DNA of 64,000 nt from the NCBI GenBank assembly GCA_022478985.1, contig JAKSZP010013586.1, positions 1 through 64,000 of the forward strand, read 5' to 3'. The DNA comes from Massospora cicadina. Its lineage: Eukaryota; Entomophthoromycota; Entomophthoromycetes; Entomophthorales; Entomophthoraceae. Below are positions 46,246 through 62,195 of this stretch, one piece after another (the stretch's first letter is position 1; every line of letters begins with the position of its first letter). The notes beneath the pieces are model-generated. The model was not told the DNA's origin. It saw only the letters and a list, made by a program, of their open reading frames with translations, and searched no databases. The position numbers and the translations under genes are program-made.

Positions 46246-48880
46246 TGTCTACTTAGAAAGGATAGCTCTAAGAAATTTATTTTTTTAACTTATCTATCAC
46301 TTGATATTATATACAGGTTAGGTTTCACTGAGCACAAATAGTTATTTTCCATTCAAATAATAGTTCCACCCTGTTACAGTGCATTCTATAGAATATCAAA
46401 GTAACCTTTTAGATATCTATAAATTAAGGTAGTTTTATCAGTTTGCAAGCTACAGTTTTCTTACTATGGAATTAAGATAGAGAACTTAAAGCTAGTACCT
46501 GAAGCTGTATATTATAATGCCATACAAGTTGATAGGGTTATTTAATGTTCATACTCTGTAGAGCCATATATATACTGATTGGTCCAGATCTTGGTAATTA
46601 CAATCCACTATAACCCAAGTTAGTACTTCAAAGAAGGGTTATAGTACTATGATTAGCTATTTAAAGTTGTTTATATTTTTAACTTTTATAACAAATAATT
46701 AATGGTACAGCTTCAAGGCTAGATTATTTAATTACTAGAATTAAAAATATATAACAAAATATTTTTATTATGGTTAACTCTAAAACCAAGTATATAACCT
46801 TGCTAACTTTTTAAATGAAGTGGTTGATAAAAATCTTGATTTCCATAGATAATGATTAGTTTTACTGAAGTTTTAACATAGATACTGATTTATTCAAAAT
46901 GAAACCTGATCAGACATCCAGTCAGCTAAATATGAGTCTTATCCAAATAGTATAAATTTATCTTGTTGCAATATAATCAATTCTACTAATCATAGTTAAA
47001 AATGTTTTAAAGTACAGCGTTCAACTTTTTTGGCCAACTATTAAATGATAATGTGACATGGTATCAGATAAATTTTATACTCAGAAGTTCTTTTTAAGTC
47101 TTGTGTCTGTTACCAATGATTTTATACAGTAACTATCTGAATGCTTTTTGATATGATTATGGTATTATAATACAAACTGTGTATTAATTTTTTCTTATAT
47201 CAAAGCTTAATTGCAACATGACGCCCTTTTAATTTAATAGATTAGTTGATTTAATATAGATAAAGTGCTAGAATATATATATGTATTGAAGCAAACCTTA
47301 TTATAGATCCTTGTTATAATGTGTCTTATAGCAGCAACTCAATCCCTTAAATTTTAGATGCTTACTTATAGCTTAAAGATATATTTATCTCAACAATAGT
47401 TTTGCTATTGCTAAGCCGCTTAAGACAGTTTAGGATTTATTTAATTTTTCAAACAACTTTCTAGCTCTTTAAGCTTTTTCTAAATAATAAGTAGTAATAA
47501 GAAAAAGCATCTGCATATTGTATAGCTCAAGTTAGTTTTTAAGTTTCATACATTCTTTATATTATCAGTAAAAGAACCCTAATGAATGATTATTGTTTAA
47601 TATTATCTTTTAGTGCTATAGACACTCAACCTAAGAAGAAATACACTATAGTACTATGTATGAGTATCATGATTTACAATACTCAATGAAAAATTAATGA
47701 TAATACAGACAAAGAGATAATATAAAGATTATCAGTCAACCTAAATTAGGTAGTAGGTTTCAAATCAACTGACTGTGCTTTACCTCAATCTATGATAGTT
47801 TTATCCATCCTTAAATCAACTTACCTTAAATAAGCTTCATCTTTATACTAGATTGTAAACTACTAGTATGTCAAACGTCAACTGGTGCCTCCTTTAAAAT
47901 TTTCTTAGTTATTATATTACTATCAATCCATATTATCTTTTATGACTTTTTGAAGTACCATCTTTTAGTACACAGAATAACTTGACATCACGTGAGTCAA
48001 ATCCAATTAATATTACACTATATCTTATGATATCTATAGAGATATCTGATCTTAATTTCAAGGCATCCTGCCTATAATTATCTCATGCATACAAAACTCC
48101 TTGAATCTTGATTGAAAGTTTATCAGAAGTATCCGTTCAGATGAGACTAGATCAAATTGTGCAAAATTTACTTGAATGGGTCAGTTAACCTAGCTATCAC
48201 CTGAAACCATTTTTTTATTTTAGCTAGATTGCCTAGATTAATATAGATGATATGATACAATATGATTGAATCAGTTAACTCGGAGAATAAAACTGCTATG
48301 ATCAAGATGCGTTGTATCTATCATAGTTTAATCATCACACAAACAGATATACTTAACCTCAAGTCTAAAAGTAAGATAAGATCTACACCAAGGATCTCGT
48401 CAAATATAGAGCCTTCCTTGGAGGTGGCTCAATGAATATTCAGGTGACAATTGCAGTTATGACAGCTAATGTGATAAGCTACTGTTACCATTAACCTATA
48501 CTTTTAGAAAGATGAAATAATTTTTGTAGTTCAGTAATAATGATGCCTAGGATCTGATGTAATTACCAGTTATTCTGAATTATTTAGTTCTGTACATGTT
48601 GTATATTGTGGTAGTTAAACAAAAATCTGATCTAGTTCATTGATGCCAGCTACCTCCTTTTAATGAAAAAAATGTATTGTCTGGTCTTTTAGACTTCAAT
48701 TTAGAATAGCCTTGCACCAAATTGTAGAGCCCAAAAACTATATAGAGATGCATTTAATTGATACTAATTGATCACCCCAACTGTTGGTTTTTGCGCCTTT
48801 ATACACTTATCTAAAGGCTCAAATGATTAAAATCAACTAACCAGATCATCTTAGCTAAACCCCTGCTAGCTGTTATAATC
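46246..48880. other. AT-rich block without genes
   Basis: Very AT-rich, poor in CG dinucleotides, with dense stops in all frames. No ORF of 60 codons and no recognisable element. It borders the F insertion site, so F landed at the edge of this block. Confidence 0.6.
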
Positions 48881-50070
48881 CTCCAGTGGGTGAAAGCTGA
48901 CCACTTTGCCAAATTTTCCACTTTCAGGGTGCTTGTCCAGGACCCAGTTGTACCGGTGACCCAAGTCCCCTACATTGGTAGCCTTAAGGCACTGAACTTC
49001 AAGTTTATTACCCAAATAGTTATAAGTAAATTACCTTACCCCCTGCACTTGACTTCTATGGATTCACCACACGTTTAAAAATATCCCCTTAAGGCCAAGG
49101 GTAAGTTATCCACCTTCACCTTTATACAGTAAGGCGTAAAATAAATTTAAGCCAATTCAGGTTAACAATGCCATGTGTAGAGCAACTGCTGACCACCTTT
49201 AGGGCCACCGAGTCATAAGCTAGGAAGCCACAGGAAAAAGTCGATCTGAGTGAGATAGGTGAGCATACCAACAACTAGATCACCAAGCTGTAGGTTTCTA
49301 ATTCGATCCAGCTGGAAATTTAGTTTGGGGGCTGATCTGAACCTGCCTACCCTATTGGTCAGGTTTTTTATTGAACGCCGCATCCCTAGTAATCCTTCTT
49401 CAGTGATCCAGCCTTTAGAGATCCTCGCTCATGTATCAGATCAAGAATACCTAACGATGTTTGGCTTGTTGATCAAGTTCCGTTGCCCTTGCCCACCACC
49501 TCAGAGAACTCTTTGGCCCAAGGGGCTCAAACACTGAACCTTTGAAATGGCAATAGGTCAATAACTACATCTAATATAAAATCCATCAATCATGAACCCT
49601 AACCAACCTAAGCTTTGACACCAAATCACCCTCACTTTAAGGTAAACCGTAAAAAACCTAGTGGGCCGTAGCAAAATCTAAAGGATATCGCCCAGTTAGA
49701 CCATCTGGAAGGGTGACCAAATGGATAAAGCGATATGATAACCTATACAACTGTACCGGCTTTCAGAGGATAGCTCCATCCATCTATTGTATCCAGCTAA
49801 GCTTCATCTAAACTCAGGAGTGGTAAATGATGTCGGTTAGCTTCATCGCAACTTGGTCTAACTTCCAAACTAATCAATAACAAAGCTATAAGGATTGGAG
49901 TACATTTTAATGGTTCTAAAACATCCAAACCGGCATAACAATCCACTATTCGCCCCGCATCAAAGAATTAAAGCTGAAATTCCATGCATCGGAACCAGTA
50001 ACCTATAGGAAAGTAACTTCGAGGCGTCCGGAATATCCCTTAAGACAAAGTGGCGGTGGGCTGACGGAAA
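48881..50070. other. Unresolved low-copy or decayed sequence
   Basis: Base composition is more balanced than in the AT-rich block. Two plus-strand readings (48890-49078, 49259-49537) have no clear motif. On the minus strand near 49590-49555 a short reading weakly recalls an integrase core (MDFI, VVID), but it is too short to rely on. It includes the region 3' of the Pkc1 gene. Confidence 0.3.
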
Positions 50071-50077
50071 GGGGAGA

Positions 50078-50083
50078 TTTATT
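50078..50083 (-). promoter_or_regulatory. Possible polyadenylation signal of Pkc1
   Basis: AATAAA on the minus strand, 17 bases past the stop codon. A match to the consensus only; it is rather close to the stop. Confidence 0.35.
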
Positions 50084-50099
50084 AGGGGAGCGAATTAAA

Positions 50100-53388
<3,289 letters not shown>

Positions 53389-53721
53389 AACGCTTGGTAA
53401 CAGAATCGGCGCGTAAGCCTAGAATAAAAACTTTTATGAAAATTGAAGAGGATGCAACCAAGTGGGATGGGCTGAACCAAAAGGGAGCGGGGGGAGTAAG
53501 GCGGCCCGATTTGGATAAAGTTGGCGGTGGTGTGAGCTGGAAATGCTACCCAGAACCCTCGATTCTAAACCTTCATGCGTAACCCGCTTGGGTTTTTATG
53601 AGTCGCAACCGCCATCCAACCGGATTCGGTACCTTTAAAAAACCTTACCGCTTGGATTTAACCGAATTGGGAATGGTTCGCTTCCTTTTCAAATCTCCCA
53701 CCCTTTGATGTCCATTTGTAG

Positions 53722-53729
53722 TGACGTCA
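53722..53729. promoter_or_regulatory. TGACGTCA palindrome upstream of Pkc1
   Basis: A perfect CRE/ATF-type octamer 334 bases upstream of the Pkc1 start codon. bZIP factors bind this sequence in fungi. Whether it acts here is inferred from position only. Confidence 0.35.
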
Positions 53730-53749
53730 TAGATCCTTCCCATCCTGAA

Positions 53750-56700
53750 TTCAAGCCTAAATGAAATCACCTCCTAAGGTTTGATTTTAAGGATTACCTT
53801 TTGGGTATATGATGTTTATAGACTTAGATTAGCTAGAGTATAATTGGTTGATCTGAACTGTAGAGAAATTGATATTTACGCTAGGTTCTAATTGCTTTAC
53901 CGCGTGCTATAATGCCATTCAATTTAAACCATAACTAATAGCTGAATATCGCGCTTTAATAGTTTTCAGAAAGTAATAGAACAGTTTATATCAATAGCTC
54001 ATTATAGTATTATACCTTTTTAGAAAGCTGAAGATACCAAACATATCGATAGATCTAATTTATAACTAAAAACGATAAGTTATCTATTGGATATAGATAG
54101 GTCGATGTTATAAATTACTAGTTGACAATATTGCTACATTTAACAATTAATTATAGCTTTTATTATTATATAGCATCTTGTTCGGAGCCTTCGCATCTAA
54201 TTATAATCCAACGGGCAATTTTCTCTTACCTTACATGTGGTTTAGTAGATTCAAGCTATATCACTTTTTAAAAGATATTATAAAGCTGTAAACTTAGTAA
54301 TTACTTTTTTCTTTATAGTATAGTGATGTACATAATTTGACATACTGCTATGTATAATAGCTATTATATCCATTTTTACTAGTAATTTTATGCCATTTGC
54401 TAGTAATCTAGATATCATTAAATGACTATCTTTAGTTCTGTACAGTTACTGATAATATCATTTATAAGACTAGCTTGTATATCATTGGTAGAAATCTCCA
54501 TTCTAAGTTATCTAAGAACTTTTTATTGGACTAGCTAATCTAATAGCTAGATAACAATTTATACATCTAAGTTTAAATTACTATAATATTTGCCACACGA
54601 CTGCTTACACAATGATTGCTAAGTAAAAGCTGCAAAGCTTTATTCCACCACTTGTTACAACCTCAAAGCTTAGCTTTTCCGCTAATGCTGCTATTGCTTA
54701 GTATAGTAGCAGAGCATGAGTTACTGACTATGTTTTGTTAACTTTCTCATTAACATTACTCAATATATATTAGCCTAGCTTGTATTTCTTTGTAAACTTG
54801 ATTATCTCTAGTGGCACTTGAGCTCAAGATTATTTTCAATGTGGAAAACCCCCTAATGGATATGCTTATATTACATCCACTTCATAATGAGTGACATCTT
54901 ATCCCAATGGTTTTAAAAAGATTCGTTTGTGCATAACTGCATGATTGTCAGAATATATTTAAAATTGTCTTATCTTGAGTGGCTAAGCTTGGTTAAAAAA
55001 TATTATACAGCAATCTAATTATTATAACACTTATCCACCATAGCAGTTGTGATTATACTTGGCAGTCACAAGTGAAATCTACTAATCACATAGGATAAAG
55101 CTTAAATCTATGTTGAGAGCTTACTATAGTTAGTATAATATCTATATTTTATGTTTTTATAAATAAAATCTTAACTTTGGGAAGACTAATTTAGATTTAT
55201 ATTATTAGTATATCATACACTTACATCTATAGCTTGAATTATTTTTTGATCATGGTAACCCGCTTAGACATCTATCTACTTTAGTCAGATTAAGTATGAT
55301 GATTATGTATTGGTTATATCTAAGCCCTAAGATTATAAACTATAAATAAAAACGCTTCCTTTTTATACATCTACGTTGCAGATAAAAATCATCTTGCCAT
55401 TATGTATGTAAGATAACTAATCACCTTTTAAATTCTATATTATATTAGTATGATTATAAACTGTGTTCAGATCCAATATAGAACTGTGTAGACAGGCTCA
55501 TCAAAGTTTAATTTACACCATCAAAATAAATTTTAGAGCTAGGTTTAAATGTAGTGCCTACATGTGTGTTATTGGCATTTGCAATCTAAGGCAACTAAGG
55601 CTTACAAATCTATAAATAGTAAATTATGGATGAAATATAAATAGATGTAAAAGCTCCTAAAAATAAATAATTGTTGAATCTTTTATTTTCAGATTTTAAA
55701 GATCCCATTTGGTTAAATTATCATCCCAAATATAAAGTAACCTAATCCATCTTACCCTCTATGATGATGATGCTCTTACTATCCAATGTGACAAACATCT
55801 ATTAAATGATTTATAAAACTTCATGCCTAATTTAGCATTGAATAAAACTGTAGAATCTCATATAAAAGTATGAACAAAATATTAATTTAAAATCTAGACA
55901 TAATCCTTATACCTGGCTGCAGATATAGATATCTACCGGGTCCAACCTTTGATTACATCAAAAGATACTCATCTTTTAGAACAAAGATTTCATATACTTG
56001 GGCAACATTTCCAAAATCCTATATGTCTTAAATGAGCATACAAAAACTTGATGCTATAAATTAATATCCTTTTTACTTCTTTATGGCATAAAAAAGTTAA
56101 ATTAGCTTTTCAAATACTTGATACCATATCTATGCAACACTCTTCCAAAAATTTGTATGTAAGCTAAACTAAAGAGTGAGCTCAAAGATTTCTAAAGTCC
56201 TTTTACTTGTTAGGGTTCAAGGGTGCCTTGTCATTGATCAAAAATTGTAGGCCATTTAAACTGGATGTCAAATTCACAGATAGTATCTCTTAATTTTATA
56301 GAACTTGATGATATGCATATGTTATTTTTCCCATCAGTCACTAGTAATCACTTATAGTAATTTAAACAAAATTACTAACTTAGTAGCTTCCTATTTCAGA
56401 TCTGCCAAATATGTATATATGTACATCTAAGTCTCTATAAAGACTAAGCATTAAGCAAGGGTTAAAAAGAGTAACATGATAATCGATTATATAACTCTAA
56501 AATTATATAACTTCTTAAGTTAATTGATTGCCAGATATACAAACTTTAGCACAAAGAATATCTAATAATCTTTATATACTCTTTAGATGTAAATGTGATA
56601 TGCCTACTAATAAGTTAAGCGTAATTGGTTATTTATATTAGCTGTTAGATGAAATAATCTAACTTATGATTATTTAGTATCATAGCTTTACTATATCAAC

Positions 56701-57950
56701 TTTGCCTTAAAAGCAAGCACTATAAAACTTATAAACTTTTATCTCATTGTTATTTCAAGCATGCTTAAAACAACTAGGTTATGTTATGTATCATAATTTA
56801 GCTATACTCCATTTTAGTACTCATTATCTCATCTGATAAGCTCAATCTGCTATAAGCTTTGTATATATAGGAATCTCAAGTGAAGGTAAAATAAAAAATT
56901 ATATATAAGCTCTATAAAAGAATGATAGTATATTTTATTTTATACTCAGTATGAGCTGCACAAGTTGTATATAAGTATATTATACAGTAAAATTAGCATA
57001 ATGATATATATCATATAGATCACTAAAGAAGTCACAACTGAGTATGTAGCTCTAAAAGCCTTAATTATAGCCAATTATAAACAAAAGCTTTTAATGCACA
57101 GAAATATTTTGATATAAGATTCATGCGCTGAGAAGCTTAAAGTATAAAATTAACTATGGGCTTTTTACAGATTAACCTACTAAGATTAAAGTATGAATTT
57201 TTGTATAAACTAAGAATAATCATTATACTATATATAGTGAGCATATTTATCTTGATTGGTCATAAATTGTTTTGAAAATTATTTTTTTTTTGCTAAACAG
57301 TAACAGTTCTATAGCTATATATAGCCTACGGATATATCAGTCTAATCTTGGATACCTCAAACACCATATCATGGCAACACCCTCTAGTTATCTTGATTTT
57401 TTCAGGTAATTTTTTTCATTAATATACAAACTGGATTTGAAAGTATCCCTCAATTTTTAAGCTTTTATATGTTTCAATGCAAGTCATAAGATATAAATTA
57501 TCAGTTCTAAATTAGAATTGACTAACACATATAATCATGTGAAATATGGTATATTCTTTCATAATTTGATCTTTACTTAATACTTACTAGAAAATTTCTT
57601 AAGTTTTATATTGATATTAAGATTAAAACAGTTCTGGTACTGCTTAGCTTGTAAGTCTAGAAGCCTATCCAGCTGTTAAAGATGGTGGATCTTAAATCTC
57701 CTATCTTCATTGAAGATTTGATCAATCTATAAGGAGTGTTTCCTTGATCCTATTAGACTAAAAAGTAATTTCCAAAGTAAAAGAAAGTACAATTATGATT
57801 AGTTAGATCTAATACCATCAGGATAAGGTTCAAAGGGGAATCAACGTCCCAGTACAACCTCTGATGGTTATAGGACTCATTAGATAACGTATCTTTTGGT
57901 GGAATTTTCAAAAACTCTCAAGAGCATGTATGTAAGGCTCAAGTTCCACT
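53750..57950. other. AT-rich block without genes
   Basis: About 4.2 kb of AT-rich, CG-poor sequence with many TA steps. No ORF of 60 codons, no repeat family shared with the rest of the window and no RNA gene seen. With the block at 46.2-48.9 kb it encloses the Pkc1 region. Could be old, heavily mutated repeat; the origin cannot be read from it. Confidence 0.6.
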
Positions 57951-58550
57951 AGAGGTGGGGGCGAGGGCCCGCCCCTGATATGGAACCCACTGCTTAATAA
58001 AGTCTAAACAAAGCACCATCCAGAAGAACGGTGCACAGAAATCACCAAGCAAAGAGTGCGTACAGTTGACTAAATTGGAGTTGGTAGAGTATAGCAAACA
58101 AAGCTAAGCACGTGCACATAAAAATACTAAAATGAATGGGATTTTTTAATAAGACAGATGACCAATGAGGAAAGTTGGTTTTGTGGAAACATTATTAAAC
58201 ACTGAGGGGAGAGCTGTCAATTAGCAAAAATGGTTCTAAGCTTAGGTGAACCAATAGGTGCACGCTGCCATTAGCCAGAGTCCTGTAACTTGAGATTGTC
58301 CAAACTTATGTTATAGGTTGCAAATTGACTTGTACCAATTTAGCAATTGTATAAATATTATAGGGTTTGAATCCCTATTCCTCAAGTAACAAGATAGAAC
58401 CATCAGCGTTGAGAACATAGCTGGTTCATTTTAATGCCCTGGCTGTAACACTGGGCCAAGCATCATGCACATCTCCAGGACCAACCTGGGCGTATATTGC
58501 CTGTACCTAGCGTTGGTCTAGGGTATGTTTCAAGTCAGGAAGGCCTTGCA
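57951..58550. other. No gene seen
   Basis: Transition from the AT-rich block into the 3' region of chromovirus H. No coding motif and no LTR boundary identified. Confidence 0.4.
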
Positions 58551-59434
58551 ACTTGACCTTTTTGGCCTCCTGATGAGCAGCCTTATCCTTAAAAGTTGTG
58601 CCATCTATCATGTCATTAAGCTATGACCTTACCCTTTTGTTATTTTGGGGCTCCAATCCTCCTCTAGGGGCTTTAGCCAGGAAAAAGTTCTTGTAAGTGG
58701 GGGCCAGCTTCATGGTGGGATGGTCTGATTTGACTTGGGCTACAGCCTCAAATAAATGCTCGTGGAAAACTTTGATTAGATCTTGGGCATAAGTGCAGTC
58801 ACATGCTGTCACCCAACTGTTCTCTGCTGCATCAAATCCCCTCTAAGATACAAGGTACTACAGTCATCTTCTTACTTGGTGGGAGGCTAAGTATCCTTCA
58901 CTTCCCGCTCTGGTTTCCCATCAATGAGATAAGCCTCTGGAGTCTCTGGTGGGGGCCCTCAAACAACGTCAGCTTGCTTTTATGAAAGATGGCAAAAATT
59001 CATAATGAGGGGGAAGATACAACTGGTACAAGGCGTGAACCACCTTTCTGACAATGCAGTAAGGCTCTGTCCTCTTCTTGTCTCAGCTTCTTGCATGGCT
59101 GCTTGATAGGGATGTTGTGAGCATCAATCATCACAAGATCCCCTTCCTTATACGCAGGACTTACCCATCTTTTACCATCAGCGTTCTTTTTATAAACTTG
59201 TATTGCTGCCTCCAGATTTGTTGTAACCCCCTGGTGTACTTTATAAATAGTTTTATCAAAGTTCACCACCGCTTCCACTTTGTATCCACAGCTGGGATTT
59301 ATGTTGAAGGCGGGGTTAAACCCATGGTTATGAAAAATGGGGAACAACTGATAGATGCATGTTGAGTGTTGTAGCTAAACTGGTCCATGGGAAGGTGAGA
59401 AACCCATGTTAAATCTGGGACTATTGTCCCCAAC
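58551..59434 (-). pseudogene. Chromovirus H: integrase end and chromodomain
   Basis: Minus strand, starting abruptly at 59434 next to an LTR. The first frame reads DQFSYNTQHASISCSPFFIT then MGLTP, the end of the integrase core. 59347-59000 continues with NLEAAIQVYKKNADGKRWVS, PAYKEGDLVMIDAHNI and KLRQEEDRAL, the integrase C-terminal domain. At about 58910-58750 DGKPEREVKD and, in another frame, NSWVTACDCTYAQDLIKVFH match a chromodomain. A last reading (58812-58621) is the C-terminal tail. It differs from F in sequence. The upstream part was displaced by the LTR B insertion and is not in the window. Confidence 0.74.
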
Positions 59435-60533
59435 TGTTAAGAACTGTCTTGACTAATATTTCCCAGAAGTAAACTGCACAGGTTTGGTATGTGCACAATC
59501 CACGTTGATTGATAGATATATATGAGTGATAATAGTATGAAAACTATTATCTGTAGTTGAATAATTAAACCAGAGGTGGTCCTAACTCTAAACTTGGAAT
59601 ATTCCACGAAATACTGAATTGACACTTAGAAAATCTTCCTTATTCCAGCTGAACTTAATCCAATCTCAGAATTAGAGGTTCTGGCCCTAGTTCCTATCAT
59701 GCTGAGTTGGCGGAGATCTATGTCAAAGGTCTGCTTCTCTTCTAAGAATATCTGATATCTACTCTTTATACATAAAAAAAGTCCACAATTATTGTAATAC
59801 AATAATTATAACTGAAGATGATTAGAACTTGATATTAAAATCGATTTGGGGTAAAATCTGAACTGACTAGTGTATGATCTGATCTGCTTTATTAATTAAA
59901 TTACTAGGGAACATATAGTGGAATTTGGCGCACAACGCCTCAGTTGGCGTCTCAGCTATGAAACAGCAGCCGTTGCCATTGAATTTCCCCATGACATCTC
60001 TACTGACAATGGTCTTCTTCATTGGTTAGGGATTCCTCCGTCTGACATCCCAGAGACCTAAAACAGAAAGAGCCAGAAAACGTGTCCCTAATGTTCCCAC
60101 TCAATCACAGCAAACCAACCACATTTGGCTAGCAACATGCTTAGGCAATGAGATTCTTTACCCATTATAGCAGGTCACAAACCAACTGATTGATTTGCTA
60201 GTTGCAGGTGGCATCACTCGCCTCACAACTGCTAATTAAATTCCCAATCAGTTGGTGATAAAACCTGTCCAATCCCAATTGGTACACCTTATAGTTAATC
60301 AGCAATCAACTATCAGATGCCTCAATTTCATTGGAAACTCTGCCTGACGAGGTTTAAGCATTTGCATGTATTGATCCCCAATGGATAAAACCTGGCGAAT
60401 TACCCAAAATCCTCATACTTTATTAACCCTAAATTCAGGTCAACTGATATTTATTCATTTGCTAGTGGGACTTATCCCATAGCAAACCAGCAGATAACCT
60501 AGGAAGCTGGAAATGTGGGCAAAAATCCCAACA
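59435..60533 (-). repeat. Family-B LTR, third copy (SINE-free)
   Basis: Minus strand TGTTGGGATTTTTGCCC at 60533 to GTTCTTAACA at 59435. Homologous to 14952-16525 at both ends but lacking the roughly 400-bp SINE. Family-B PPT and 3' non-coding sequence lie immediately to the right, so this is a 3' LTR. Its left edge cuts into chromovirus H. Divergence from the element B LTRs is clearly greater than between those two. Confidence 0.76.
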
Positions 60534-60961
60534 CATCTCCCTCTTGCCTAGATTTCCAGCAAGAATAGGATCAAGGCAGAAGAATGCTACCTTATACCAG
60601 GTTGAATACTTTTTTAATTTCCAGCAGAGCACAGCCAATATGCACTCAAAACTGCTCAGGACAACCTTTGGCATGCGATTCTTTTCCTTTTCTTTCTCAC
60701 TACCACCTCCTCAAGCGCAGTCCCTATAACCCACTGCCATGCCAGTCTAGTCAATTTACTTATAATGATGTTAGTCCTGGAAAGCCAGGTTTCCCCCAGT
60801 CAGGGCATATGACCCATTGTTCTATTCATAATCTTGGTTTGGTATCCTTGATTTCCTGATCTCTCTCCTCATCCTTGACAGGAGTTCACTACCGTCAATG
60901 TCTTTCTTATGTAAAATTAAGAATTATTAAATACATTTATCTTTTGTTATTTTTTTCTCTT
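60534..60961 (-). other. Family-B PPT and 3' non-coding region
   Basis: Matches 6509 to about 6900 of element B, including the purine tract GGCAAGAGGGAGATG next to the LTR. Ends at the family-A LTR. Confidence 0.65.
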
Positions 60962-61830
60962 TGTTAGATTTTGATGATTGACTCAAAATATAAACCCTTT
61001 GAGAAAACCATCAAAGCTGAAAGAATACTCACATTGATGGATTCCTTTATCCTTCTTTACTTTTTCTGCATAATCTGCATAATCAGATTTATTTCAAACT
61101 GCCTCAGATGTGATTAAATCGCCCCAACTACTATAGCTAACAATAGCTATAATATAAAATTATTATGCCTGAATAAGAGGCCACTTGGGTGCAAAGTGGT
61201 CTTATAGCATTAGCTAAATTGCAACTTCTAAATTAATGCACTAATACTAATGCACTGAGGCGGAATTTTGGGTTTGAGTAATGGAATTAATTTATTAAGC
61301 ACTTGAACATATACGTCCCAATTATGGGCATACTTAGTGTTATAAGAGCCTGCTGACGTCCTGATTAGGGGTGCGTCATGTTTATTAATCATATACCTTT
61401 TTATCCCCATTTAATGTTGTTTGTTAAGTTATGACATAACCTTAATTGAGAAGTTTTTAATTCTGAGTTACATCCAAAATTGACCTAATTATAGGAGTAA
61501 AATTGCCATCAATTGGCTGAAACAATTGTTATTTTTAGTCAATTCATAGGCCAAATTGACTTGGAGATATTTCATGATTATTGCCATGACCAGAAAAGGA
61601 TTGAAATATTATGAATGAACTCATCTAATAGATGAATTTTGCCAGAAGATTCCTGAGAGGTATATAATACTGGCGCCTGGCAATTAATTAAATCATCATT
61701 CAAGATCATCATATATCATCTTTAATAATCATTGTTGTCCATCTGTCGTCCATCTGTTATTCTTATCTACTACCTTTAAGTCTATATTAGATAGTTGTGT
61801 GTGTTTATAATTCCCAAAGAGAATAACTCA
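60962..61830 (+). repeat. Family-A LTR, copy 2
   Basis: Plus strand TGTTAGATTTTGATGATTG at 60962 to GAATAACTCA at 61830. Homologous to 11510-12498 on the minus strand, but with a single copy of the 149-bp unit. TATA-like GTATATAATAC at about 61660. A TGG lies 12 bases past the end (61843), a little far for a primer site. It may be a 5' LTR or a solo LTR. Confidence 0.68.
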
Positions 61831-62190
61831 GTTATACCTGCTGGTAAAGTAGTTCAATTATAAAGGTATAAACTATCTTTTTACAAAGACAGAAAGTCTC
61901 ATATTTGTTTGTTAATAAACTTAAAAACGGTGAGCATACCAGAGTTACTTGTCTATTATTGGAAATTATTGGAGAATTTACTTCCCAATTATAAGCAGAA
62001 GTTTTATTAGAAAAGCAAGTATATATCATTGATTTCTTTGGTAAGTCAATTTAGCTTGCATTATTGGATAAATACTTAACGCTCTTAATAACTTTTTTGC
62101 TCATATCATTCTTGCATTTTCTTTCTTAAACTTTTGCTTTCCACTTGGCGTTACTTTCCAAGCAAACTTAATAAAAAAGTAAACTATGTA
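61831..62190. other. Short non-coding stretch
   Basis: AT-rich, between the family-A LTR and the plus-strand reading that follows. It could be leader sequence of either. No motif recognised. Confidence 0.35.
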
Positions 62191-62195
62191 AAACT

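Noticed and set aside
53750..57950. Centromere or telomere
   Set aside because: AT-rich, but no tandem satellite and no telomeric repeat is visible.
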